64,000 nucleotides of DNA, from the NCBI GenBank assembly GCA_040755155.1, contig JBFMBP010000102.1:61823-125822 (forward strand), written 5' to 3'. The notes beneath the pieces are model-generated. The model did no database searches. It worked only from the letters and a program-made list of their open reading frames with translations, and was not told the origin of the DNA. Position numbers and translations under genes: made by a program. Within the stretch, counting starts at the first letter, position 1. Every line of letters begins with the position of its first letter. Origin of the DNA: Candidatus Omnitrophota bacterium. Lineage in GTDB: Bacteria; Hinthialibacterota; Hinthialibacteria; Hinthialibacterales; Hinthialibacteraceae. Below, one piece after another: positions 35,535 through 46,039 of this stretch.

Positions 35535-36851
35535 TTAGAAATCGTCGTCGATGCGGGTTGGAATGTCCATCAGCGAGCGGCCGTTCAAAAAGCTGTTCTC
35601 CATCATCTCCGTCGATGATCTCATGCGGATATTGGCCAGAAGCCCTACGCCAATCATATTGCACAACATAAACGATCCGCCGTAGGAAATAAACGTGAGA
35701 GGCAAGCCCGTAACAGGCAATAATCCTGTCACCATCCCGATATTAACCAAAATATGCGTAAAGAAAATGGCGATGACTCCCGTCGCCGTCAGGCTTCCCT
35801 GCATGGTTCTCGATCCCATCGCCGTATCCAGCCCGCGCAAGAGCAAGAGCAAAAACACCCCGATGATAATGATCCCGCCCAAAAATCCCACCTGCTCTCC
35901 CATAACGGAAAAAACGAAATCGTGCTTGTATTCGGGCAGAAATCCATATTGGCTTTGCGTTCCGCGCCCTAATCCCTTGCCCCAAAATCCCCCCGATCCT
36001 AAAGCGATCTTGGATTGATAAATGTTGTGATTCGTATCTTTGATATCGAATTCGGGATTCCAATATCCAATCAATCGGCTTTTAGCATGGTTGGGAAAAT
36101 GATCCCATAGTTCCTGTCCATACCCATAAATAAGAGCATAACTGAACAGGCTGATAAAAAAGAACGGAATCCATACGCTCCATTTCGTCCGAAAGACGAG
36201 AGCCATCAGAATCAGAAAACACATTAATCCAATCCATAAAAAAACATATAAAACATCATGGTTGATTCCGATAAAACATAATAAAGGAGAACAGAGAAAC
36301 AACAAATAAGTATAAGGCATTCCGGCGACGAACATGACGATCAGGGCGATCGGAGCGAAAACCATCGCTCCTCCAATGTCTCCCTGCTTGACAGTCAATA
36401 GCGCAGGAACCCCGCTGATCAGCAAAGGCCAAAAGAGATCGAGAAAGCCGTTCCAATTGTCTTTTCGCTTGCCAAATAGCCAAACCAACATCAACGCCGT
36501 CGCTAATTTGGAGAATTCGGAAGGTTGAAATTGAGGAAGCCCTCCTATTTTAATCCAGGACCTCGCTCCTTTAATCTCCGGCGCCAGGGGAGTAAAACAC
36601 AGCAAAAGGCCGAATATTCCCAAAGCGTAAAAGAAGGGCGCCCAACGAATCAAACTCCGGTAATCCACGAACAAAACCGCGATCAGGCATAAGAAACCTA
36701 AAATCACCCATCGCAGTTGAACGATCCACAAGTAAGACTCCTCTCCCCCCAACGTGGCGCCCCAGATCGCGATGACGCCCATCGCCGCCAACGCCATGGC
36801 CAAAGCGATTACGATATAATCCAGGCTAAACAAGATCTTGGAGTTCAACAC
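35535..36851 (-). CDS. rodA: Rod shape-determining SEDS protein RodA
   Basis: 438 residues with about ten membrane segments. It has the SEDS signatures KGARSWIKIGGLPQFQPSEF in the first half and PVTGLPLTFISYGGS near the end, plus GLGRGTQSQYGFLPEYKHDF in the large loop. RodA is the glycan polymerase of the elongasome and works with PBP2. Its GTG start (36851) lies within the last codons of the PBP2 gene, a 26-bp overlap, so the two are coupled. GAGG lies about 10 bases upstream. It is the last gene of the mreB-mreC-mreD-PBP2-rodA cluster. Confidence 0.93.
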   Translation of the reverse strand: MLNSKILFSLDYIVIALAMALAAMGVIAIWGATLGGEESYLWIVQLRWVILGFLCLIAVLFVDYRSLIRWAPFFYALGIFGLLLCFTPLAPEIKGARSWIKIGGLPQFQPSEFSKLATALMLVWLFGKRKDNWNGFLDLFWPLLISGVPALLTVKQGDIGGAMVFAPIALIVMFVAGMPYTYLLFLCSPLLCFIGINHDVLYVFLWIGLMCFLILMALVFRTKWSVWIPFFFISLFSYALIYGYGQELWDHFPNHAKSRLIGYWNPEFDIKDTNHNIYQSKIALGSGGFWGKGLGRGTQSQYGFLPEYKHDFVFSVMGEQVGFLGGIIIIGVFLLLLLRGLDTAMGSRTMQGSLTATGVIAIFFTHILVNIGMVTGLLPVTGLPLTFISYGGSFMLCNMIGVGLLANIRMRSSTEMMENSFLNGRSLMDIPTRIDDDF

Positions 36852-38688
36852 GTCCGCGATAAACCTCTATCAATTTTTTCGCCAAGGGGGCGGCTACTTC
36901 GCCGCCGTGACCGGCGTCTTCCAAAAGGACCGTTATGACGATCTCCGGATTTTCGAAAGGGCCGAAGCAAACAAACCAGGCGTGATCCAACTCGCCGCCA
37001 TGCTGCGCCGTTCCGGTCTTTCCCGCTACGGTAAATTTTTGATCTATAACGTAACGCCAGGGATTGTTGGGATCTTGGTCGTAGACCCGCCGTCCCGTCC
37101 CGCCTATGACGTCGTTGCATACTTCCCACATGGCTTTTTGGACGATGGAAAAGGTCCGCGAACTCGCTTCGATTGTTCCCGAAGGCGTAGACTGAATTTC
37201 CAAATCGGGTGTTTTCCCGTCCGAAAAATGGATTTTTTGCGCCACATGCGGTTGATTAAGCGTTCCTCGATTCGCCACGGCGCAGATCGCGGTGGAAATC
37301 TGAATGGGAGTCAGCAAGATATCTCCCTGGCCGATAGCTTGGTTGATCGTGAATCCCGGCACCCACTCCCGTTTGGTGGCGCGAGAGGGAAAAGGCCCCC
37401 ACTGTTCGTTGGGAAGATCGATGTTGGTCTTATCGCCCAATCCGAAATCGATGGCGCAGGCGGCCATCCGGTCGATGCCAAGCCGTCTTCCCGCCATTTC
37501 GTAAAAATAGACGTCGCAGGACTTGCTTAACGCTTGGATCATGTCCACGGAACCATGCCCTTCCCTCTTATGGCAGCGCCAAGGTTTCGCCCTGCCGGGC
37601 AGTGAAAAACTGCCGGGACAATACACTCGTTCGCTGGGATCGACCTTCAAATCCTCCAAGAGGCCGAACATTTCGAAGACCTTGAATACGGAGCCGGGTT
37701 CGTATCGGGCGGAGATGGCCCGATGGACCAAAGGATGCGACGGATCTAAGAGATATTTGCCGTAGTGGGTAATAATATCGTTGGGATCGTAGCGCGGACT
37801 GGACGCGAGCGCGAGCAGCGAATTGTCCTTTACGTTCGTTACGACGATGACGCCGCGCGAGGCGCCGAGAATCGTTTCCGCCGCCAACTGCAATTTGTAA
37901 TCCAACGAAAGTTGAACGTCGTTCCCGCTTATCGCCGGTTTGATCTCGATGGCGCTTCCATGCTGTATCTCCAATTTGTCGACGAAGATCTGATTGGTTC
38001 CATCCTGTCCGCGCAAGTATTCCTCGTATTGATATTCCACGCCGCTGATCCCCACCCGGTCTCTCGGCGAATATCCGGTGTATCTTTCTTCCTGGAGCTG
38101 CGTGGAATTGATATTGCCCGTATATCCCAAAACATGCCCGGCTAGATCGCCGTACCGGTAACGGCGGTTGGGCGTTTCCACGGTGAAGACCATCGCTTCC
38201 ATGGGAAACTCGATCCGGCGCTCCTCGATGGCCACGTATTTGTCGAAGGGCGCGCGGCTCTCGATCAATACCCGTTTGTGCTTGTAATTGCTGTCACGCT
38301 TTTTCGTTTTGTAAGTGTTTTCCAGCGCCGCGTATGGTTTTTCAAGGATTTCCGACAGAATTTGCAGCGAACGGCTTACAGCCGGGGTAACGATGCGCTT
38401 TTCTCGCCGGTCGGTTGCAATGGAAATCCACACGTCCCAAAAACTGACGTCTTCGGCCATCGGACGTCCATGGCGGTCGAGAATCTTTCCCCGTTCGCTC
38501 GGAACCACTACCTCCCGCACGTAATTCACTTTCGCCAAATCTTCGAATTTCTCTTTTTGATAAACCTGGAGCGTCCATAGGCGAAAAACCAGCATGACGA
38601 ATGCCGCGGCGACGACCGACAAGAGAAGGTGAAGCCGTTGATCCAGGCCGTCCGATTTCGGCGTCTGCGGATATTTTTCTGATTTCAT
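36826..38688 (-). CDS. mrdA: Penicillin-binding protein 2 (elongasome transpeptidase)
   Basis: 620 residues from the ATG at 38688; a TTG at 38706 would add six residues. One N-terminal membrane helix is followed by the pedestal domain. The transpeptidase domain has the active-site motif YEPGSVFKVFE (Ser-x-x-Lys), SKSCDVYFYE for the second motif, and TVAGKTGTAQHGG for KTG. The enzyme cross-links peptidoglycan during side-wall growth with RodA as polymerase. It starts 4 bases after mreD and overlaps rodA, so the cluster is an operon. Confidence 0.94.
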   Translation of the reverse strand: MKSEKYPQTPKSDGLDQRLHLLLSVVAAAFVMLVFRLWTLQVYQKEKFEDLAKVNYVREVVVPSERGKILDRHGRPMAEDVSFWDVWISIATDRREKRIVTPAVSRSLQILSEILEKPYAALENTYKTKKRDSNYKHKRVLIESRAPFDKYVAIEERRIEFPMEAMVFTVETPNRRYRYGDLAGHVLGYTGNINSTQLQEERYTGYSPRDRVGISGVEYQYEEYLRGQDGTNQIFVDKLEIQHGSAIEIKPAISGNDVQLSLDYKLQLAAETILGASRGVIVVTNVKDNSLLALASSPRYDPNDIITHYGKYLLDPSHPLVHRAISARYEPGSVFKVFEMFGLLEDLKVDPSERVYCPGSFSLPGRAKPWRCHKREGHGSVDMIQALSKSCDVYFYEMAGRRLGIDRMAACAIDFGLGDKTNIDLPNEQWGPFPSRATKREWVPGFTINQAIGQGDILLTPIQISTAICAVANRGTLNQPHVAQKIHFSDGKTPDLEIQSTPSGTIEASSRTFSIVQKAMWEVCNDVIGGTGRRVYDQDPNNPWRYVIDQKFTVAGKTGTAQHGGELDHAWFVCFGPFENPEIVITVLLEDAGHGGEVAAPLAKKLIEVYRGRVELQDLV

Positions 38689-38692
38689 CGGC

Positions 38693-39196
38693 TTATCGGT
38701 TTGCAAACAGGGTTTGCGGCGATTTTCGCGCTAAACTAATAGGTTTCGATCGCCAAGGAAACAGCATAAAACATACTCCGCTCACCACCGCTCCGGCGAG
38801 AATGTACCGTTGCGGCCAAGCGAGCGGCAAGGGATGCTCCATATTGGAAAGCCAAAAAATCGTTTCTCCGAAACGAACGAGAGCGGAAAGTAGAAATCCC
38901 AACAGCAGCCGGGAAATGGCGTATTGCACCCACAACAAAGGACGAAGCCGGGCGGTTATCATCGCCGCTAAAATAAAGAGAAAGGAGTGCATCCCGTAAA
39001 AATCCAAAAATGCGCCATCCCAAAAAAGTCCGCTGACTAAGGAGATGAAATACGCTTCGCCCAACGGCGCCGAAAGGGTGACGTAAAGAATAGCGAGCAA
39101 TAGTAGATCGGGACTCCATTCGCGAGGCTGGATAAAAATCCGCACGGCGATATCGGCGAGATAGGCGGCTATAACGATCGCCCAAGATTTCATCAT
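38693..39196 (-). CDS. mreD: Rod shape-determining protein MreD
   Basis: 167 residues with about five hydrophobic segments, the usual MreD size. PDLLLLAILYVTLSAPLGEA and ISLVSGLFWDGAFLDFYGMH are the typical charged-interrupted segments. MreD is an inner-membrane partner of MreC in the elongasome and is recognised more by position and topology than by sequence. It lies between mreC and PBP2. GTGAAGA precedes the double ATG. Confidence 0.88.
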   Translation of the reverse strand: MMKSWAIVIAAYLADIAVRIFIQPREWSPDLLLLAILYVTLSAPLGEAYFISLVSGLFWDGAFLDFYGMHSFLFILAAMITARLRPLLWVQYAISRLLLGFLLSALVRFGETIFWLSNMEHPLPLAWPQRYILAGAVVSGVCFMLFPWRSKPISLARKSPQTLFANR

Positions 39197-39263
39197 TCTT
39201 CACTCGTTCGCAGGGACGCCCCCCCGCGGGCGCCCACTGGCGATGACGTTCGCCCAATATTCA

Positions 39264-40160
39264 TCATTCTTCACTGGAAAGCAAAGAAACCATTTCTTCC
39301 TTCAACGGCGTCTTCGTTACAACCCGCACAGATTGAACCGTATCGAATTTCATGGCCGGTTCCACGACTTTCAAGCCTTCAAGAGTGGCTTCGGAGATAT
39401 ATCCGGCAAGGATGCCGGCGGGAAAGACCATGCCCGTATTCGAAGTATAAACCGCCATCCCTGGCTCCGGTTTTCTCATCTCGTCGCCGGCGGGCACTAA
39501 ATGTTCGTCCTTTAAAACCAGGGATTTTCCATCGACCCATCCCCGCAGAATGCCTTCGTACGATGTGCCTTCCACATAAACGCCAATGGCGCTTCCCGGA
39601 TCTGTAATCGGCTGCACCTTTGCGTAGTGTTCCGTAATTCGTATAGTCCGCCCTACAATGGCTCTATCGACGCATACGGGCATGTTAATGTCCAATCCAT
39701 CCAACTTTCCGCGATTGATGATGATATAGCGTGCCATCCGGTCGTCGCGCCCCGTCACGATGGCGGCGATGGAAGGAAACGAATCCTCCTCGGCCTGAAA
39801 CAAGAGCGCTTTCCGGTACGCTTCGTGATTGCGCAATTTATAGCGCAAATCCAAATTCTCCTGCCGCAGCGTTTCCAACTCTTTCTTGACCGCCGCCAGT
39901 TCTTTTTGGGCGCGAAAACCGCCAAAAATATAATCGGCCCACCCGCCGAGAATATTCTTTCCTCCCTGCATGATGGAGATGGGTCCCGTCGTTACGCCGG
40001 CCAAGGGAAGAGAGGATGCGCCTCGGCCTCCCGAGGAATAATAAATCATCAATCCAAGCGAAATAACGATGAATACGATTCCCAGCGCTTTCGGATGGAC
40101 GAAATTCCATTTCTTCTTTCTACCGTAGGAAGGCCGCGGATTGGAATTGAACATCGCCAC
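39264..40160 (-). CDS. mreC: Rod shape-determining protein MreC
   Basis: 298 residues, GTG start with AGGAG upstream. One membrane helix (about 25-43) is followed by a coiled coil (ELAAVKKELETLRQENLDLR, about 88-107). The beta-rich periplasmic domain follows, with INRGKLDGLDINMPVCVD, ITDPGSAIGVYVEGT and NTGMVFPAGILAGYI. MreC links cytoplasmic MreB to periplasmic synthases such as PBP2. It lies between mreB and mreD in the standard order. Confidence 0.93.
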   Translation of the reverse strand: MAMFNSNPRPSYGRKKKWNFVHPKALGIVFIVISLGLMIYYSSGGRGASSLPLAGVTTGPISIMQGGKNILGGWADYIFGGFRAQKELAAVKKELETLRQENLDLRYKLRNHEAYRKALLFQAEEDSFPSIAAIVTGRDDRMARYIIINRGKLDGLDINMPVCVDRAIVGRTIRITEHYAKVQPITDPGSAIGVYVEGTSYEGILRGWVDGKSLVLKDEHLVPAGDEMRKPEPGMAVYTSNTGMVFPAGILAGYISEATLEGLKVVEPAMKFDTVQSVRVVTKTPLKEEMVSLLSSEE

Positions 40161-40220
40161 GAGAATCCACTCCTTTCACGGGGATCGGTTTGGTTGGAAG
40201 GACAAGCGATCCTTCCTGCG

Positions 40221-41258
<1,038 letters not shown>

Positions 41259-41904
41259 CTATTGCTCTCCTAAAAATTCAGCGAATCCTTTGCTGTTTTT
41301 CGATAACGTCTTTCTTCATGCCGTACAGAAAGCCGTAGTATACAATCTTACTAGGATAAACCCTTTTGCCAAACCTATAAAACTCCCCCCGCCGCGCCAA
41401 GTTCAGGAGAATCTAACTCTCGAAAATCCCCTAAACTTGCGCCGCCGGAAATTTCCATTTAGAAATATTAAGCCTATTATGACAACCATTATAGAGAAAA
41501 AAAAGGAAAAAGATATTCTGAACGCGCTCCCGCAAGAAAAAAACCTTCCCCTAACCTCTCATCTTAGATATTTTCAAGCCACATATTATTATATTAAGTT
41601 ACATTTCGAAATATTTTATAGCGTAATGTCTCGTATCAGTCAAGTTAACATCAATGATTGAAGACGCCATATATAAAATCGACCGCCGATCCCAACGAAC
41701 AATTCGTATTCATCGTAATAGATGAGAACGGATCGGCAGGATTATTTCGATCAACCTTTACTGCCAATCGATCACATCTCCATAAAAACTTCGATAAAGA
41801 GACTTAAACCTTCTTGAAATTCTTGGATTGCGAACAGCGAAGAAAAAGATGCGCTTTTTCGTTACAATAGGAGGCGATTTTCAGTATACTACACAAAAGA
41901 ATGG
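41259..41904. other. Divergent intergenic region between mreB and a plus-strand gene
   Basis: 646 bases without a credible gene. The part next to mreB holds a possible promoter (41345-41372). The middle is very AT-rich (about 41455-41660). A plus-strand open frame at 41290-41661 has low-complexity, compositionally odd translation and no ribosome site, so it is not called. No repeat family member is seen. Confidence 0.5.
41345..41372 (-). promoter_or_regulatory. Possible sigma70-type promoter of the mre operon
   Basis: On the minus strand TTGGCA and TAAGAT are separated by 16 bases and lie about 85-115 bases upstream of the mreB ATG. The match to the consensus is moderate and no start site is known; it is the best candidate by eye in the leader. 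Confidence 0.3.
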
Positions 41905-42633
41905 ATGGGATGGATAACCAAAATGGATTTATTGACCTCGCTTTATGGATTTTCAATCACTCTTTATGTGTTTTCCTTCGGTCTTGCCGGCCTTTTCCTT
42001 CGCAATTCCATCCTTCGTTGCCGAAAAAATCCTATTACTCTGGAACGCCGCCGCAAGGGTAAATTCGCCCGCGACAGCGGCTTGTTGTTTAGCGCCTGGA
42101 TATTCTTCTTTGCGGCTCTGGCCGTCATGAACGCCGCTATTTTCTTGCAAACCTACCGGATTTTTACCGTAGGCCGGCCCGTCGCCGAAATCTCGATTGC
42201 AAAAGCTCCCTCCAAGGACGGATTTATTCTCCATCTTAAGGAATTGGGAGAACCGATGAATAACAAGACCAAAGCGCTGGACGAGGACTATTTCATCCGA
42301 GGCGATTTATGGACCGTGCGGGGCAACATCGTGCGCTTCAAACCTACATTTAATTTTCTGGGGATGAAGCCGGTTTATCAGTTGACCCGCGTACAAGGCG
42401 ATTTTTCCTTTATCGAAGACGAACGGGACGCCGATCAGCAAAACAAACGCACGTATTATTCTTTGATGGATCCTTCGCGCGAAAAATGGTGGCGTTGGAT
42501 GATGAAATACAGCGATTCCATTCCTCTGGTCGAATTGACTTACGGTTCTTCCGTTACTCATGAAGCCAAAGAGGGGAGCCGGTACACCCTCACCGTACTC
42601 CCCTCCGGTTTCGCTTTGGAAAAACAAGAATAA
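41905..42633 (+). CDS. Membrane protein of unknown function
   Basis: 242 residues (236 from an alternative ATG at 41923, which has GGA about 8 bases upstream). Two N-terminal membrane helices lie at about 10-30 and 60-84, separated by a basic loop (RRRKGKFARDSG). A soluble C-terminal domain of about 150 residues follows, with WTVRGNIVRFKPTFNFLGMK, YQLTRVQGDFSFIEDE and LVELTYGSSVTHEAKEGSRY. No family assigned. Strand pattern suggests a beta-rich domain. It stands alone between the mre cluster and the convergent DUF1080 gene. Confidence 0.65.
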   Translation: MGWITKMDLLTSLYGFSITLYVFSFGLAGLFLRNSILRCRKNPITLERRRKGKFARDSGLLFSAWIFFFAALAVMNAAIFLQTYRIFTVGRPVAEISIAKAPSKDGFILHLKELGEPMNNKTKALDEDYFIRGDLWTVRGNIVRFKPTFNFLGMKPVYQLTRVQGDFSFIEDERDADQQNKRTYYSLMDPSREKWWRWMMKYSDSIPLVELTYGSSVTHEAKEGSRYTLTVLPSGFALEKQE

Positions 42634-42673
42634 CGCAGAACTGTTTACTGTCCGGTTGCATTCTTCAGTAATT

Positions 42674-42707
42674 GTAGGGTGGGCTCAAAGCGAAGCGTAG
42701 CCCAACA
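42674..42707. repeat. Dispersed palindromic repeat, family A
   Basis: GTAGGGTGGGCTCAAAGCGA followed by AGCGTAGCCCAACA, one base different from the copies at 13811 and 54059 near the end. It sits in the short gap between two convergent genes. Confidence 0.85.
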
Positions 42708-42718
42708 TTTCCTACTCA

Positions 42719-44467
42719 TTATTGCCCGGTAACGTTCTCCAGCAAATATAATCCGGTTTTGCCCGGCGCTACCAAATCTAGATCGCCGTCGTAATCGATA
42801 TCCACCGCATGAGTGTTCATTCCCATGCCGATGTTCTCGTCATAAGAAACGATGTGTTTGGTAAATTGGGGATCGGGACCCTTTTTCACGCGATACCAGA
42901 AAATGCACTGCGGCTCCATGGCGCCTGGATCGGCGCCGTTATGCCCCCGGTAGCGCTTGCCCGCCACAATATCTTTTGTCCCATCGCCATCCAAATCGAC
43001 TAGAATGGGGCAATGAAGTTGAGAATAGGTTTCGTCGATAGGATGTTCGATGAATTGCCGCCGCCCGGCGCTGTCCTTCGTTTGTTCCAGCCAATACAAG
43101 CCGTAATCGTGCGCATAGCCGAAGACGATATCGGCAAGCCCGTCCTCGTTAAAATCGTCCACTAAAAAGGGAATGCCCGTATGCTCGGCGCGGAAGTTGC
43201 GGTGAAAACTCCACTGCTCGCTTTTCGGATGGAGCGGGCTTTCGTACCATCCGCTGGGCGTCAACACGTCGCTGCGGCCGTCGCCGTTCAAATCGCCGAA
43301 GCCCATGCCGTGCCCGCGTCCTTGATCGCCGAGGACGCGCCGCTCGAATCCGCTTTCGCTCTTGTCCAATCCCACGTAAGCAAAATACGTCGCGGGCAAA
43401 TCCATATTGTAAAAATTGGCGAGAACATCTGTTCGCCCGTCCTTATCGATGTCGCAAGGATAGATGACTTCCGTCCCGTCGAGATCGTTGGCGATAACAT
43501 GCTCTTTCCACAACGCCGCTGATTCCGGATTTCCGGGATTCTCGTACCACGCCATTTTGGGAATGAACCACCCGCCGGAAATAACGTCCATCCAGCCGTC
43601 GCGGTTGACATCCAAAGCGATCTCGCCGTAATTGTTCATGTATTCGCCGCTGACGATCACTTCGCGCAGTTCGTGCGGCGTCCAGTCAGGGGCCTGATAC
43701 CAGCGCGGACCGCAAGTAATGTCGAGCCGCCCATCGCGGTTGATATCCGTAACCGTGCACCCTTCGCTTAATAGAGAATCGATCTGATGCGTCTTGAATT
43801 GCAATGGAGATTGCAGGCAGCGGTATTGCGGCTTCAAATCCTTAATGCGAATATTGCGGAACTGAACGACCTGATCCTTTAACGCCGCGCCGCCGTGCAC
43901 TTGCAACCCGATCCTTCCTTCCAGGGAGTTCGTCATATTCCGCGCGTCCAGCACCTTCTGCTTGTTCACGTAAACAACGATATGATCCTTCACGCAAGCG
44001 ATGTGCATCTCGTTCCAATTCGGCCCCTGCATTTTTATATTGGCGGCTAGGTGGCGGAAAAGGCTTCCCGTTGGGAATTCTTCGTCCACATCGCTGATCT
44101 GCACTTCATAGCCATATTGTGATGGGCGGCCTTCCGCGCTTTTGGGCATGCGGATGCCGACGCCGCTATTGCAGTTGGACGTCATTTTAAATTCCAACTG
44201 CAGAATGAAATCGTCCCAAGTATTCTCGGTAAACAACCATGAATCGCCGCCTTTCGCTGGATCCTGCCGTCCGGTCAGAACGCCCCGTTCGACATTCCAA
44301 AGCCCTTCCCATTGCATCTTCCAGCCGCTCAAATCGCGCCCGTTAAATAGGCTGACGTAACCCGCCCGGTCGGGATATTGCGCCAAAGCGGAATCTGCGC
44401 CCATCCATCCCGCCAAGCAGACGGTCAACAATAGTATTCTCCCGAAAATTCTTCGCTTCCTCACCAT
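42719..44467 (-). CDS. Secreted DUF1080 (3-keto-disaccharide hydrolase-like) protein with FG-GAP repeats
   Basis: 582 residues, signal peptide to about residue 29. The DUF1080 jelly-roll (about 35-212) shows YVSLFNGRDLSGWKMQWEG, DDFILQLEFKMTSNCNSGVG and WNEMHIACVKDHIVVYVNKQ. The remaining 350 residues hold FG-GAP/VCBS-type repeats with calcium-binding Asp motifs: VTDINRDGRLDITCG, DVNRDGWMDVISGG, DIDKDGRTDVLANF, DLNGDGRSDVLTP, DDFNEDGLADIVFG and DLDGDGTKDIVAGK. DUF1080 relatives include 3-keto-glycoside hydrolases; the repeats probably form a propeller for carbohydrate or surface binding. AAAGGAGC precedes the ATG. Confidence 0.88.
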   Translation of the reverse strand: MVRKRRIFGRILLLTVCLAGWMGADSALAQYPDRAGYVSLFNGRDLSGWKMQWEGLWNVERGVLTGRQDPAKGGDSWLFTENTWDDFILQLEFKMTSNCNSGVGIRMPKSAEGRPSQYGYEVQISDVDEEFPTGSLFRHLAANIKMQGPNWNEMHIACVKDHIVVYVNKQKVLDARNMTNSLEGRIGLQVHGGAALKDQVVQFRNIRIKDLKPQYRCLQSPLQFKTHQIDSLLSEGCTVTDINRDGRLDITCGPRWYQAPDWTPHELREVIVSGEYMNNYGEIALDVNRDGWMDVISGGWFIPKMAWYENPGNPESAALWKEHVIANDLDGTEVIYPCDIDKDGRTDVLANFYNMDLPATYFAYVGLDKSESGFERRVLGDQGRGHGMGFGDLNGDGRSDVLTPSGWYESPLHPKSEQWSFHRNFRAEHTGIPFLVDDFNEDGLADIVFGYAHDYGLYWLEQTKDSAGRRQFIEHPIDETYSQLHCPILVDLDGDGTKDIVAGKRYRGHNGADPGAMEPQCIFWYRVKKGPDPQFTKHIVSYDENIGMGMNTHAVDIDYDGDLDLVAPGKTGLYLLENVTGQ

Positions 44468-44649
44468 ATTGCTCCTTTCGCGTGTAGAAATGAAAATGCC
44501 TTTCTATCCTACCGCATCCCCAAGCGTTGGAATAGACCCTAAGACGGAGCGGAAGGACAAAGAAAGCGCCGATGTTTTTATGGTAATTTTTAAGGAAAGG
44601 ATTTATAATAATTAGTAAATCCAAAGAAGCTGGAATCGGGTGAATTATC

Positions 44650-45213
44650 ATGTCTATTCAAACGCTCAAACGGCTTTTCACAATCGAGGAATATTATCAA
44701 ATGGGACGTTCGGGCATTTTTACCGAAGACGATCATGTAGAACTCATCGAAGGAGAGATCATCCAAATGACGCCGATTGGAAATCCTCACGCCGGATGCG
44801 TAAAATGGTTGATTCAATTTTTCCGCCGCCGTATTGGCGAAGAATTCATTATCGGTGCGCAGGATCCCTTGCGTTTAAGCGTCTATTCCGAACCGCAGCC
44901 GGATGTCGTCTTACTAAAACCTAGACTGGATTACTACCGCAACGCGCATCCCGTTCCTGACGACGTGTTTCTGTTGATTGAAGTCGCGGACTCGTCTCTT
45001 GGCTATGATAAGAACTTGAAAATCCCGCTTTACGCCAAACATAATATAATCGAATGTTGGCTAGTGAATCTTCAAGATAAAAACATCGAGGTTTACCGCC
45101 AACCTTCCGAAAACGGCTATCGGCAAATTCTCACGTTAGCGCCGGATCAAACTTTATCGCCCCAAGCTTTTCCCGATATTCTTGTGAAAGCGGGCGATAT
45201 TTTGGGAATATAA
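44650..45213 (+). CDS. Uma2 family (DUF820) putative endonuclease, copy 1
   Basis: 187 residues. The Uma2 fold is a PD-(D/E)XK-type nuclease: RLFTIEEYYQMGRSGIFTED at the start, HVELIEGEIIQMTPIGNPHA, then EPQPDVVLLKP with the Pro-Asp, and LLIEVADSSLGYDKNLKIPL with the Glu-x-Asp. Function in the cell is unknown although the family is abundant in cyanobacteria and some other phyla. A near-identical gene follows after 77 bases, indicating recent tandem duplication. Ribosome site is weak (GGTGA). Confidence 0.85.
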   Translation: MSIQTLKRLFTIEEYYQMGRSGIFTEDDHVELIEGEIIQMTPIGNPHAGCVKWLIQFFRRRIGEEFIIGAQDPLRLSVYSEPQPDVVLLKPRLDYYRNAHPVPDDVFLLIEVADSSLGYDKNLKIPLYAKHNIIECWLVNLQDKNIEVYRQPSENGYRQILTLAPDQTLSPQAFPDILVKAGDILGI

Positions 45214-45290
45214 TTACTGGATTTCTTCTATTTGAAATCGATGCAACCATGCGTAAACGAAGATAACCAAAGAAAACTGGGGTAAGTCCC

Positions 45291-45854
45291 ATGACTGTAT
45301 CAACGCTTAAACGGCTCTTCACTATCGAGGAATATTACCAAATGGGACGTTCTGGCATTTTTACCGAGGACGACCATGTGGAACTCATCGAAGGAGAAAT
45401 CGTCCAAATGACGCCGATAGGAAATCCTCATGCTGGATGCGTGAGATGGTTAAATCGATTCTTTCATCGTCTTCTTGACGATAGATTTATCATTGATGCC
45501 CAAAATCCCCTGCGATTAAGCGTCTATTCCGAACCGCAGCCGGATGTCGTTTTGCTGAAACCAACGCCGGATTGCTACCGCAGCGCGCATCCCGTTCCCG
45601 ACGACGTGTTCCTGCTCATCGAAGTCGCCGACTCTTCTCTCGGCTACGACAAGAACGTAAAAATCCCGCTTTATGCGAAACATCGTATTGTGGAATGTTG
45701 GCTAGTGAATATTCAAGATAACAACATCGAGGTTTACCGCCAACCATCCGAAAATAGCTATCGGCAAATCCGAATCATGACGCCAGATCAAACTATATCG
45801 CCCCAAGCCTTCCCCGATATTTCTCTAAGAGCGGGAGATATTTTGGGAATTTGA
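45291..45854 (+). CDS. Uma2 family (DUF820) putative endonuclease, copy 2
   Basis: 187 residues, same length and mostly the same sequence as the preceding gene, with changes concentrated in the segment after WLNRFFHRLLDDRFIIDAQN and in the C-terminal third. PDVVLLKP and LLIEVADSSLGYDKNVKIPL are kept, so both copies should be able to fold and bind metal. GGGG precedes the ATG. The pair is likely transcribed together. Family D repeat follows immediately. Confidence 0.85.
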   Translation: MTVSTLKRLFTIEEYYQMGRSGIFTEDDHVELIEGEIVQMTPIGNPHAGCVRWLNRFFHRLLDDRFIIDAQNPLRLSVYSEPQPDVVLLKPTPDCYRSAHPVPDDVFLLIEVADSSLGYDKNVKIPLYAKHRIVECWLVNIQDNNIEVYRQPSENSYRQIRIMTPDQTISPQAFPDISLRAGDILGI

Positions 45855-45895
45855 CTTTTCGATTTCTGCTATTGACTCATACTTAAGCAAAAAAA

Positions 45896-45976
45896 GGTAG
45901 ATGGATTGCGCCGTCCGATCCATCCATTACTCTCGCCAATAAAAAAGGATGGATCAAAATTCACGACCCATCCATT
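45896..45976. repeat. Dispersed palindromic repeat, family D, diverged
   Basis: GTAGATGGATTGCGCCGTCC then GATCCATCCATTAC, a spacer, and GGATGGATCAAAATTCACGA followed by CCCATCCAT. The ATGGATC / GATCCAT and GGATGG / CCATCC inverted parts follow the plan of the copies at 32912 and 35405. It lies between the Uma2 pair and a convergent gene. Confidence 0.6.
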
Positions 45977-46039
45977 TTTCCAAGCTCGACCCCGCTTATT
46001 CTAAAAAAACTCTCCTTGGTATGGGATTTCATTCATCAT

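Noticed and set aside
41290-41661. Plus-strand open frame of 123 codons in the mreB leader
   Set aside because: Low-complexity Lys/Phe/Ile-rich translation, AT-rich DNA and no ribosome site; it is best seen as chance.
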